Source of the DNA: Zopfochytrium polystomum | Taxonomy: Eukaryota > Chytridiomycota > Chytridiomycetes > Chytridiales > Chytridiaceae | Length of the DNA: 64,000 nucleotides | Assembly: GCA_025765615.1 (NCBI GenBank) | Contig: JAIVFJ010000020.1 | Location: 372,001-436,000 of the forward strand | Direction of reading: 5' to 3' | In this document: in pieces, positions 21,476-31,893 of the stretch | How the letters are laid out: the number at the start of each line of letters is the position of its first letter | Position numbering within the stretch: the first letter of the stretch is position 1 | Position numbers and translations under genes: made by a program | The notes under the pieces: generated by a model | The model's input: only the letters and a program-made list of their open reading frames with translations | What the model was told of the DNA's origin: nothing | Database searches by the model: none

Positions 21476-22376
21476 CCGTCCAGTTTGTCTCCTCCCAATC
21501 CAACTGATCCGTCATCGTAATAAATCAGCGCCGACCAAGGCCTATCGAAAACGTGAGGGAAACGAGAAAGGGCGGTGGCAAACCAGTCAAAAGCTGTCGC
21601 GGAGGTGGCAAACCAGTTCGAAACCTTCGGGGTCGGCGATAAAGCCGCAGATCTGATGCGGTCACAGCTGCCACCCCCAGCTGGGAAAGGGAGAGCGATG
21701 CCCCGCGGGGTCTGGGACGCTCCAGGCCCGAAAATGAGGATATGAAGTGGTGTACGCGATGAACTGCTCCCAGTCGTTGCAGGCAGATGCAACGACACGA
21801 CTCTCAGCGACGGCAGTGACGACAGCGATGCAGCGACGACAGCGCGGCGGCGGTGCGGCGACGGGGCAGCTCGGCGGAGCGACAATGGCACGGCAACGAC
21901 ACCGTAGCAGCGACGACGAAACGGTGGCGACCGCGGAAACAGCGGGCGGCGCAGCAGCGGCGGCGGGAGAGCAGAAGAGAGCACGGGACTGTTACTGAGA
22001 CAAACGACCAAACAAAAGGGGGGGAAAAATCAAACAATTCCCGAAACAATTCCGCTCCTGCACCCGTGAAATCCGCCTCTTCCAGCGAAAAATGGTGCAA
22101 GAGAAAAAAAACCATAAAGGTGAACACGACGGAACGGTGAACGCGAAACGTGGTCCCCAAGCAGTTGGTCCTGCAAGAAAACCCAAGAATCAAACACCAC
22201 GACCAGTTCACTCGAAGTCGGGAAGGAGTGAAAAAGAGGGAACCAGTGGAACCGGAGTGCCCGGAGGAAACCACTAACCCTTCGAGCAACATAGAAAAGG
22301 AACAGAAGAGAACATAGGGGAGAAAAAACATTCTAAGGGAAACCCACGTGGGCAGAAAAGAAAGCACTGCATAAGC
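21476..22376. other. Internal gypsy spacer without a coherent frame
   Basis: About 0.9 kb between the protease remnant and the RT frame. Overlapping minus-strand frames are Arg/Ser/Pro-rich and do not match a retroelement domain. A short frame from 21,515 (MTDQLDWEETNWTDV) may be the original start of the downstream product in another frame. This could be an untranslated spacer or a decayed linker. Confidence 0.4.
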
Positions 22377-22800
22377 TCAATGTGCCTCTTCAGTTGCAAC
22401 CTCACTTGGCACTCGCTTATATCCTCGCGTTCTTACCAGAGCACGATGACCTGGGTTAAGAGGAGAGGTCATCTGAAACCAAAGTGTATCGCCTTCACGA
22501 ATGAACTGTCCATGCACATAGTCAATGAAATTCTGTCCGAGAAGAAGTTCGGAACGGAGTCCGCTGGTCCGACTGTGACGGAACAATGAAGCAGTGAAGA
22601 TAACCCCGTACACCCTGGATATCGAAAGGCACAGCCTGCCAGACGGGTGAGCTCACGGGTCTCCCCATGCACTGATCCTCATACGGATAGGGTATGATCC
22701 AGTCGAACAGGAGTCCTGAATAGCGTCGAAAATAGAGTCAGGACACCACACTGACCTGCGAACCAGAGTCGATGAGTGAGTCAATCACTGTCAGCTGCGT
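22377..22800 (-). pseudogene. Retropepsin-like protease, interrupted
   Basis: Directly downstream of gag in a different frame is VIDSLIDSGSQVSVVS, the aspartic protease active site (DSG) with the usual hydrophobic flanks, followed at once by an in-frame TGA. After a further frame change near 22,615 comes LLLGQNFIDYVHGQFI, the C-terminal strand motif (LG..FI) of retropepsins. As sequenced it cannot be read through without two shifts, though the gag-to-protease step itself could be a programmed frameshift. Confidence 0.75.
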
Positions 22801-25212
22801 CGTGCCCTGGACCAAGGACAATGGTTGGAGCACGCGGGCAGATAGAAACAACTGGGCTGCCACCCAGTGGTAGTGATTTCGAGGGCATGGTGGTGGTCAT
22901 CTGCAGCTTGCTTCATACAAAAGACTGAACTGACTCCGGCCCGAGCAACAGCAGCCTCCACCTCCACTGCACGGTCGATTGACTCGACCACCCCGTAGAA
23001 ACCACATTCAATTGGCGCCTTTGATTCAACCACTGCGGCTGACTCCAACACCGTTGGAGCTGGGCCTGTCACAGCCTGCATACGACCCCCGAGCTGCTTG
23101 TGTGCAAGAGTCCTTACGCCTGGTGAAATGGCAAGGACCTCTCGAAGCGTCAAGGTGAGGGTGCCATCAAGCACCTGTTCGAAAATCTTTGCATAGTCCT
23201 CATCTCCTCCAGCAAGCGGAAAGACTCTGATCTGCTTCGCCTTCTCCTTCTTCTCTCCGTCAATCTCCATCGTCTTCTCCTTTTGCGCCTTCGTCTTCTT
23301 CCGTGACGAGCTGGGTGGAGCTGGGTCGGGTGGAAGACCTGGCACTGGCAAGCCATGGGGAGCCACCACAGGAGGCTGAAGATGAGGAAGCGGGCGGAAC
23401 ACAGGTGCGGCGGGGGCAGGTGTGAATGACGGATCTGGTGCAGCTGGCGCAGCAACAGCTGCAGGCTGTGGGAGTACCGATGATCGTGGCCCGAAGCTCG
23501 CCCCTCCACTTGAACCCTTCACCTTCTTGGGAACAACTGACTCCTCCCCACTTGCTGGCGGCCAAGCCACATCCAGATCCCGTGCACGCTTTGCCATGAG
23601 AGAGTCCACATGTTTCGGCAAAAGTCGTCGCTCCAATACCCCTTGCACAATGTCCGCCGCTCTGAATGAAAGGCCTACTGGGTCAATGGAAAGAGAGGCA
23701 AGATAGTCGAGAACTTCCAACTTCCCAATATCCTGGTCGGCCTCAAAAGTTGCGGAGAACACGTCAGGCGTTACACCGAGGAGTGGGAACGAGCTTCCTG
23801 CAGCCTCATCTGCCTCACTCGCATCGCTGCTGTCCCCATCGTCAAACACAATGAGAGTGCTTCCGTCAAGCGGAAGTGCTGACACTTCGTACATGTGCGA
23901 CGCAACTGCTGGTGGAGGGGCAACAACATCAATAGGCCGCCCAAGCTGACGCATACGATCCCGAACCACCTTCCGAGCGCCATGGATAGGGTCACCAGGA
24001 ACCTCATCGCCCATCCCCCTTCGCCCGTTATCCCCAATCCTGACCCAATGAATCCTCTTCGTTCGTCTGTTCAACACCACTTCAGCACCTGCCACCTCGT
24101 CGTCCTGCAATGCATCACAGTTTGCACGATGATGCCCACGCTCCATGCAATACCAGCAGCGTACTTGCGACACGTCAATAGCATCCACGTCGGCAACCTC
24201 AAACACTGTCGAAACTGTCGGTACCTTCGGGACGTTCTGATGTTGGATATACTGCTGCATTGCAATGGTGAGGTCGCGAAACATCTTTGTTAGGTCAGCG
24301 ACTTCGGCCTGAGAAGCCGCCGGGTGTCTGGGAGGCGGCAGCTGCGGAGGAACAAATGAAGGCAGAGCAAAAGACGGCAAGGGCTGCGGCGGCGCCAGCA
24401 CAGACGGAACAACAGGAGCGGAAAAGGTCGGCGCCAAAGGGACTGTCGCACTCGGCATGTACGGGTAGAAAGCCGGGTTCTCCCGTGTCGGACCAGAGTG
24501 CCGTAAGTTCAGAAAGGCGCCGAAAGCTCGCTTCAGCTCGTCGAGCGTGATGTCCTCCGTCGTCGTCAGGAGTCCGTTGAAGGCCACCCCAGGGGGAGCA
24601 GCAGTCATGGACGCAGTCGGCACTACAGGAGATGACGCTCCGCTAGTGGCTCCCGAGCCTGCAGCTGCAGCTGCTGCACGTGACGCTGCTGCCTGTACAG
24701 CCGCCATCGATCGCATGTTGGCCACGTTCTGGCACACTGACGTGTACGTAAAAGGGTCCATCGCACTAAGGAAGAGCCGGACAAGGTCGGAGTCCGTATA
24801 ATGGGAGGGGTTCGCCATCTCCGACCGCATCCTCTCCAAATTGCCAATGGCGCCTTCCCAAATCGGAGCCCAAGTCGGAGCGGCTCGAAGCGTTATAACG
24901 AAGCGCTGGATGTCTTCATAAGTCGTCGGTGGCGACATGTGTCGGTACGCTGCAAGGACAGCCTCGCGCAAACCCTCGACTGTCAATGTCGCCGTCCTGG
25001 TCACGCCACGCCTGTGCAACCTGCTGCGCATGCGAATGCTCAGGGAAAGCAGCGTCGATGATATAGCGAACGACCTCTGGTTCGCGATACTGGGCTGCCG
25101 TCGCGGCCATCCTCCCGACGTACAACCTCAACTGTTTTCCCCACTCTCTCACATGACGCTCATCAAACACCGGGACCCCATGCTGAGTAAACTGGATCGG
25201 AGTACCCGCCAT
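22791..25212 (-). pseudogene. gag: Gag with CCHC zinc knuckle, one frame change
   Basis: Begins at the ATG at 25,212 (MAGTPIQFTQHGVPVFDE). The frame must shift once near 25,000, where QVAQAWRDQDGDI in one frame continues as VEGLREAVLAAYRHM in the next. The remaining ~730 residues are open. They include an alpha-helical capsid-like region, an Ala/Pro-rich stretch, and a single zinc knuckle CWYCMERGHHRANC (CX2CX4HX4C). The protein binds element RNA and assembles particles in this family. The frame closes in protease-overlapping sequence at 22,791. Confidence 0.8.
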
Positions 25213-25462
25213 CCTGGCAGATCTGCGCACCTGCGGCGATGGGGGCTGGGTCCAAAAACGTGAGGGTGTGACAGATGGGTCCCGTCGTGGCGCCTTGCTG
25301 TGTCAGCTCGCTGTCGCTGTGTCGACTCCCTGTCTACTGGTCGCCTCGCTCTGTTGGCTCGCAGGTCAGGACTCGTCGGCTTCCTGTCTCCGTGTCGTCC
25401 TCTGCGTCGTCCGCTGTGTCGAGATCTCGCTGTTTGCTCACTCTGTCGGCTCGTTCAGGTTG

Positions 25463-25497
25463 CGACCTTGTCGCAACCCAAAACCTGGCACGCTCGA
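25463..25497 (-). other. Hairpin next to the 5' LTR (primer-binding zone)
   Basis: Immediately inside the 5' LTR the minus strand reads GGTTGCGAC-AAG-GTCGCAACC, a perfect 9-bp inverted repeat with a 3-base loop. A standard tRNA primer-binding site beginning TGG directly at the LTR edge is not seen. The hairpin sits where priming should occur, but its role is unknown. Confidence 0.5.
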
Positions 25498-25815
25498 TGT
25501 GGAAGTCTCGGCGGGACTACCTACACCTGGCGGACGATGGGCGTGCGACCCCAGGTCTAACGTACGCGAGTTGAGGCAGTGATGACGACGACGGAGGACG
25601 AAACAGCGGTGGCACGGGAGTGGCGGAAGACGGAAGCGGGCCAGCACGGGCAGCACAAACAACGACCTTGTTCACGGGACCACTCAATGCAAACAAAGAC
25701 AGAAAAGAGAGGAAGAATATCGACAGCAAATGGGACACAAGACCCTTCAACAGGACCCTAAAAGAGGGAAATAGCCACTGAAGGGTGAACAAGGGAAGCA
25801 GCCGAAGCTTCCACA
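25498..25815 (-). repeat. 5' LTR of the gypsy element
   Basis: 318 bp, identical to 17,047-17,366 apart from two one-base deletions. Ends are TGTGGAAG...CTTCCACA. A canonical TATA box is not evident. Confidence 0.93.
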
Positions 25816-28260
25816 ACACACTTTTTAGTCCGCCAGTCTGGGTAAAAACCAACTTCCCACACCGCGAGCCCCATGTACATGCAGGGAGCTCCTCTAATAC
25901 CAAAACCTAGCTTTTGGTTCATGTACCCTCGAATTTCTGTGGTTGACCAAGCAGGCGCCATGCACGCACGCAGCCCAGACCCCACACAGGGAGTCCAATT
26001 ACAAACTAGAACGTATGCACGACTTGCGGTCACAGCAAGGAAGCAAAGGTCCTCCCGAGGACTTGCTAAAAAGCACACAAACTCACCTCACAAATGGGCA
26101 AAAGCATAACACTGGCAGGGATTTGTCCCTTGTTGTCTGTCTTTGAGTGTCATCTCTGATGGGCTCTGTCGCCCACACTGGCAAACCTGTGTGAGATCTC
26201 CTCTTCATCTTCAGGGGCTCATCTATAGTCTAGTGGCAAAAGGGAGAAGACTAGTCTTTAAGATGGGAAGATAGTCGTTTAATAGCTTCGCACTTTGCAA
26301 CGCACCAGAATTCCCATACACTCTGTTAAAAGACAAGGTACTCACTGCCCTCGTCGTATTTCAAATCAAAATTACGACACAAAACCGCCATGCAATAATC
26401 ACCCTGCGCGCAGCGACCAGAACAGGAGCGGGGCGTTCTTTGCGGTGGGCGTTGATGGCCGTTGTCTGTCAAACAGAGCACTTGCCAAATGAGGAAAGAG
26501 CCTTGTGAGACTGTGCTCTCTAACTCCTCACCTAGGGCTATAGGTGGAAACTAGAGCATGGACCTAAATACCAATCCTGACTAATGAAAAGGGGCAAAAG
26601 GAGGGTGTCTAGGGGCACTAGACAGGAAAGTATATTTGGAGTCTTAAAAAGCCCAAGAAAAACACAAATAAATCTCTAACACAAAAGAGGGGTTTCTCAC
26701 ACCAAAGCATGAAACAGACACAATCACAAAAGAAAGCATAATCCTCTGGTGCAAGACACAGAAGGGTTTCATCTGGGGCACAAGGCCAAAGCCAAGTTAG
26801 ACCAGAGACAGAACCGACTTGATCGGTAAGACCGACTGAATCGGTAAGGGGAGTGGCAAGCCACTACAACCCATCAAAAGAAACAACAAAAGAAATAAAC
26901 AACAAGTCAAACCCTGAGTTGGAGGGGGTTGGAGAGACAAAGGGCAGACACAAGGAACAGTTAGTGTGCAGAGGTGCCTGTTGAACCAAATCAGAACTGT
27001 TTTCCACTTAACAGAACCAGGCACAACTTGTCTCACTCCAAGGAGAGTGTTCCAACTCAATCCAAGGAAGAGGGTGCAACCAGGGTGGGAGACAGTGGGA
27101 CTCTTCTTGCTCCATCCTACCAGGAGACAGACCTCTGCCTCACCAGGCCAGAGAGAATAACCTGTCTTAGAAGCAAGGAAGGTCAATACCCACTCCCACA
27201 CACAAGGAAGACACCAAAGACAACCACAGGTATTAGCATGAAAGGAAGAGGGTCTGAACCCAGCGAACCAGGCCCACCAAAGGCCAAAGGAACCATCACC
27301 AGGGACAGAGAGGAATACCAGAGAGACCATACCACCACATAATACCTGACCAGCCAACTCATTCATATCACCTTGAGAGACCTGGATTTGAAGTGATGTA
27401 TTGACAGGAACCGGCGAGGCACTACCACAGTTTTACCCTCCCACCGTCCATCATCAAGTAGCTCCTACCCCAGACCAGCCTAAACAGTATGTGCAGAATG
27501 GTGAGGTGCACTGGGACTTGAACCCAGCACACTGCCATAAATGGCCAAGAGAACCAATTCTCCTGTCACACACCAGGGGACTGCCACCCCCAGCTCATAC
27601 ACACAGTCAGAGAAGGAATAAGGGCAGGCAAGAAGACTTCAGGTACAGGTTCTAAGGGGCAACAAGAATGGGGGTGGGCTGCTTAAATAGGAGAGGGTTG
27701 GAATCAGCAGGGTGAAGGAAGAAGGAAGGGAAAAGAGGGGAAAACATATACAAAAGAACAAAACAATAAATAAAACAACAAAGAAGAGAGAGGAGGAGTG
27801 AGTCACCAAACAATGGGGCTGAGCCATCAAACAAGGAAGACAGCTCAGAAAATCATGGAGCATTTCTTGGCATCAGCTGCCAAGAAAGATGGAGGAGATG
27901 GAGAGAGCTGGTTGGTGCAAAGAGGAAGACAGTCACTCACAGCCACAAAAGAAAAGAGAGACACACACAGAGACAACAAACAAACAAATAAATAAAAGAT
28001 AAAACAGTAAAAACAGGAAAAACAGGATAAACTACTAATTGAAAAAATAAGTAAAAATCATCAATAAAGAAAGGAGAAAAAACCCTATGATCTCATACCC
28101 TTTCATGAGGCCTTTCATCATGGTAGCTTATGATGCAGCTCTGTGTTAGCTCTGTGTACACCTGGACTCTGTACTTCTACCCACTGAAGCACATCATCCG
28201 AATCCATTTCCAAAAGTGAGGGGAGCAAGGCTTAGTCATTGTGCAGAACTTAGCATTTCT
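25816..28260. other. Gene-poor, AC/AG-rich DNA
   Basis: No frame longer than ~190 codons and no recognised domain. The text is rich in short A-rich words (for example AAACAACAAAAGAAATAAAC near 26,880 and 27,960-28,060) and tRNA-like promoter fragments (near 26,225 and 27,511). It is probably accumulated old non-coding elements. Confidence 0.5.
27505..27600 (-). repeat. tRNA-like T-arm/B-box relic
   Basis: On the minus strand CTGGG-TTCAAGT-CCCAG (27,511-27,527) makes a perfect 5-bp T-arm with a 7-base loop and contains a B box GGTTCAAGTCC. It is followed by TGCACCTCACC, like a tRNA acceptor 3' strand. The 5' half does not fold into a good D-arm or acceptor stem, so a SINE head or tRNA relic is more likely than a functional tRNA. 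Confidence 0.5.
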
Positions 28261-28284
28261 GCATCATTCAGTCAGTGACTGCCA

Positions 28285-28355
28285 GCATGTCTCGAACTTA
28301 GCACCTTTCCCATTGAAGGGAGCGCTCTACACCACTGAGCTAGAGGGCCTCTGGC
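28285..28355 (-). repeat. tRNA-like A/B-box sequence (SINE head or tRNA relic)
   Basis: On the minus strand TCTAGCTCAGTGGTGTAGAG is a textbook tRNA A box and D-arm (GCTC...GAGC pairing). AAGTTCGAGACAT follows 35 bases on as a B box. The anticodon stem (TCCC...GGGA) is only 4 bp and the T-arm and acceptor stems do not pair, so a working tRNA is unlikely. Confidence 0.55.
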
Positions 28356-28999
28356 CAGTAGTGCAGAGCGGCCTGAGCCATTCGGCCTGCAACTTAGTGC
28401 GTAATAATAACATGAATAATATACATGGCCGCGGCTAAGAGACAGTCCAAATCTCAGTGGTTCAGCTTGCAGGGACAATAATAACCCATGAAAATAATAA
28501 GAAATGGGGTCCAGCCATGTTACGTCACTTTTGTGAAACGTTGTTTGGTCGAGTCAAATTGATAATCCTCACAAGTTATCAGTTAAAAAAGCGGGGTATA
28601 CTCTTTTTATTTGAGGTCGCAGGCTCAACAGCCTGTCGTCCTCACAGCCTCCCGAAATGGAAAGCGACATGGCAATGGCGCAAGACCTCGCAGCGAAATT
28701 TCGATCCACCTTCAGTCTTTGGACCTGACCTTTTCGAATCGTAGCAATCAGAAAATTTTTTAAGTAAAAGTGCGAATCCATCCGAATTATCAGGGGCATT
28801 TTGTGGTTGAACCTCATCATGGCCAAATGAGCTATTTTTTTCTCGAAATCAAACCGGGCCAAATATGTGGCGATGAATGGCAACTACAACGGCCTATGCG
28901 ATCCTCTACATCTCTGAAGGCTCATCCCATAGTCTAGTGGATACGTGGGGAAAGGACAAGTCATCAATGATGAGGAACTCGTTAGGGCCCTGGTGTTGG

Positions 29000-29811
29000 T
29001 GTTATTACTGTTGGTGATTGCACCTGGCATGTCAGAAGGGCACCAACAGACTTGAGTCGGCGTGGAGCGATAAAGCTTGTTTAGAGCGTGAGCCCTTTTC
29101 TTGTTAAGAGCGAAGCGCCCTTTGTTGCCAAAGTAGATGGAGAGCCAATGCTCTCAGACAGATTGGTCTTGTTTAGAGTACAGAGCACACCCTTTTCTTG
29201 TCAGAGCGAAGTGCCCTATACGAATGAGGTATCGACCCAAGGTAGAACTTGAAGAGCTTTGCAGGTCAAGGTAGAGGGTATGGTGACTCAGATAAGAATA
29301 ATGATTTTTGTTTGTTGTATTCGAGGGTAGAGAGAGAGAGCAGGCAGATGTGATCAGGATCTGGGATGATGCTTCTCTGGAGCTGCTGGAGCTCCCCCTT
29401 TTTATACCGCAGGTGGTCTCAGGAATCAGACTTTGGTGATAGCCTTTTAGCTCTGAGAGATAGAGAGTTTAGACTTTGAGGAGTCAGGAGGCAGGCATGA
29501 CATCATTGTTGCATCACACTGATTTGGCCAGAACCTCCATGGAGTTATGTGTGCAAAGAAGTAAGTCAGGCTCCCTGTCAAGCTCCTGTAATCATTCCTA
29601 TCAAATTGCAAGAGTGAAGCACACTGATGTGGTCTACCCAGACTGGGGATTGAAACCACCTCAAAGCACTCGTACAGTGTCAGTGATTGCGAAAAGTGTA
29701 GGTAATGTGTGCAAACTCCAACAATTACTACTCTCCATATATGCTCTTACAGCACAGATATACCAATCAATAATTGCCATGAGTCAATGCTGACTCACGA
29801 GTTCCATAACA
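29000..29811 (-). mobile_element. LTR-like block
   Basis: 812 bp bounded by TGTTAT and ATAACA. On the minus strand it has a strong TATA box (GGTATAAAAAGGGGGAGC near 29,400) followed by CA-rich leader-like sequence. It contains an internal ~90-bp duplication (CTTGTTTAGAG...CCCTTTTCTTGT...AGAGCGAAG at 29,079 and 29,168). No clear target duplication was found, so the exact ends are uncertain. Confidence 0.4.
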
Positions 29812-30613
29812 ACCATAGACAGAATGTAGAGACAAGTTCCCACAGGAATGAATCATGGATGCCATGGGAATGAGATGCCAGGGTTAAGCCCTGGAGTGCC
29901 CATACAGGACAGGGTGGTATCTGACATACCGACTTGATGTGGAAGATGCGACAGGCTTGCCTTGAAGAAAAGAGAACCCTGATAATGAAGTTGTGCTCAA
30001 AAGAGGGGCCGATTACTGTGAGTAACAAAGAAAGCTTGGCCTACTCTACTCTGGCCTCTCTAAGGTCTCATCTCAATGGACCCAACCCAACTTGGTCTTC
30101 ACACACTCTTGCTTTGGGAGAAGGTACTCACACAGATTGGTCTACTCTGCACTTGCCTGAGGAAATGCTCACAGGGTAATGTGCAGGGTTAGGGTTACTG
30201 TGCTGCGAGCCCACGAGGGGATATCCTTGGGTAACAGAGGAGGTTTGCGACTGCAGGGGACATTTTTTTTGTTTGGAGGGTTTCAACAAAATCTGCGCGT
30301 TCTTTCTGTAAATTGACACATCATGCACGTTTTTTGACCGCATCACGCGTGTTGAAAACGCCCCTCGTTTTTTAAAAGACTGAAGTGAAAAGTCTCAAGG
30401 GAGCGACTGATCAAATTGCATACAGTTCGGCACATGTTGCTGAGCTAGGCGAGCAAGCGGGAAAAAAAGAAGACGAAGAAGACGACGAAGAAGAATGCCA
30501 TGGCCTTACAGAGTGCGCGGGGACTGTCGCCAATACCAAATAAATGACGACAAGGGTCGAGCGAAGCTCGGCGGAGACAGAAAAAGGATTTGGTTTCTAG
30601 GGGCCGCAAAAGT
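29812..30613. other. Non-coding spacer
   Basis: Short frames only, no element recognised. Confidence 0.5.
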
Positions 30614-31330
30614 TCAGCTCGATAAACTAACAGGAACAGGAAAATTATTAAGATGATTTTGCGGAAGAACGCGGAAAAAAAAAGCGAAAGGTGGACGTCC
30701 ATATGGACCACACGGCGCCGACGCCTCGCTCGATGTTGGCCAGAGCGACGTCGTTGGTGCGGTGAGCAGTGTGAGGACGACGGAGAGGAGGATACCGACG
30801 CAGCCGGCGAGCAGGCTGAGGACGACCTGCCAGATGTCGTCGCTCATGAGCAGGCGGCCGTGCTCGGGGTCATAGGCCAGGAAGGTGCCCACTCGATCGA
30901 AGTAATTTGTTGTAAAGGTGCGCGTTTGAAAAAGGATGGAGCTTCGGCAGAAGAGCGGTCGGGGTCCGTTGACTTGAAAAGTGCAAGCCTCCTTTGCATT
31001 TTCGGCACCCCTGCTCTACCTTTTCTTTTACTTTGTAGAATTTGTGATACCGTCAGAAGTGACCAATTCAATTTCAGAGTAAAGCAACAACGACAAAGAG
31101 ACCCACCGGCTTGATGCGTTCTCGTTCGCGTTCGTGTTCGCGGCCGGACAGGCACCGCATTGACATTGGCATTGGCATCCGTTTGCGGAGTAGGAGTAAT
31201 CTTTCGTAGCGCCAACCGCCGGCACGTAGGCGTCTTGCCAGCTGGGCGAGGGTGCGGCGGCGTCGTCAGAGCCTGGGGCAGTCCAGAACTGGGGCGTTGT
31301 GCCGAAAAACGATGCCGGAGCACTTGGCAC
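30614..31330 (-). CDS. Possible two-exon membrane protein, unrecognised
   Basis: Exon 1 from the ATG at 31,330 reads MPSAPASFFGTTPQF and has a CQCQCQCGAC and Asn-Ala repeat segment. A donor at GCCG|GTGGGT can be joined in phase to an acceptor near 30,947. The second exon reads TTNYFDRVGTFLAYDPEHG, then MSDDIWQVVLSLLAGCVG and a hydrophobic stretch of ~22 residues that could span a membrane. Past 30,750 two frames compete (one reads TNDVALANIERGVGAVWSIW), so the 3' end may contain a frame error. No family is recognised. Confidence 0.35.
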
Positions 31331-31715
31331 GGTGGCACCATTTGTCTAACATTGGCGCTGAAGACCCACAGACCAAGCCGACAGTGCCACCGCGTGGCAC
31401 CGCCACGCACACTCGGCAAAGGAAGAATGGCCGTGTCAGCAAGTTAGTTAAGTTGAGGACCATCTTTGGAATCGCTTTCAGGCTCCAACGCCTTTCCTTG
31501 GGTTTGATTCTTGCTCCCAGCCTTGCGCGGCAGCAGGTTTTCTGAGCGGTAGGTACTTCTTTTGTGTTGCGTCTATTATTGCAGCAACGTAGAAACACAC
31601 ACAATAAGAAAAAAAAAAAAAAAAAAAAAAAAGGAAGAATAAAAGCCAACAAACTAAATACAATAAATTGACCTCCTTTACCCAACCCCCTCCCCCCCAA
31701 ACCCTCTAACTTCAA
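31331..31715. other. Spacer with poly-A run
   Basis: Contains an A run at about 31,612-31,632 and C-rich sequence just downstream of the RRP8 stop codon. No gene seen. Confidence 0.5.
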
Positions 31716-31854
31716 TCACCGCCGTTTGTAGATGCAAGGCTTCAAGAGGGGTACCTTCTCTGCGGCGGTGCTCTCTAGCACCTCGTTCAACAACGCCATT
31801 ATTCGGGTCGATTTGGTGAACTCAAAGAGAACAAACATTTTGTTTCGGGTGTCC

Positions 31855-31893
<39 letters not shown>

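Larger units (their letters stand above)
17047..25815 (-). mobile_element. Ty3/gypsy LTR retrotransposon with extra endonuclease
   Basis: An 8.77-kb element on the minus strand: 5' LTR (25,498-25,815), gag with CCHC knuckle, protease, RT, RNase H, an ExoIII/APE-type endonuclease, integrase, 3' LTR (17,047-17,366). The RT-RNaseH-integrase order makes it Ty3/gypsy. The two LTRs differ only by two one-base indels, so the insertion is recent. It is flanked by ACAC (17,043-17,046) and ACAC (25,816-25,819); with the adjoining A the duplication can be read as 5 bp (AACAC). Gag and protease carry frame changes, and the zinc-binding part of integrase appears deleted, so this copy is probably not autonomous. 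Confidence 0.93.

Noticed and set aside
21804..22367. A 187-codon minus-strand frame inside the gypsy element as an env-like gene
   Set aside because: Composition is arbitrary, overlapping frames are equally long, and no signal peptide plus anchor arrangement is convincing.
28285..28355. A functional tRNA gene on the minus strand
   Set aside because: A and B boxes are good, but the acceptor, anticodon and T stems do not pair; treated as a SINE head or relic.
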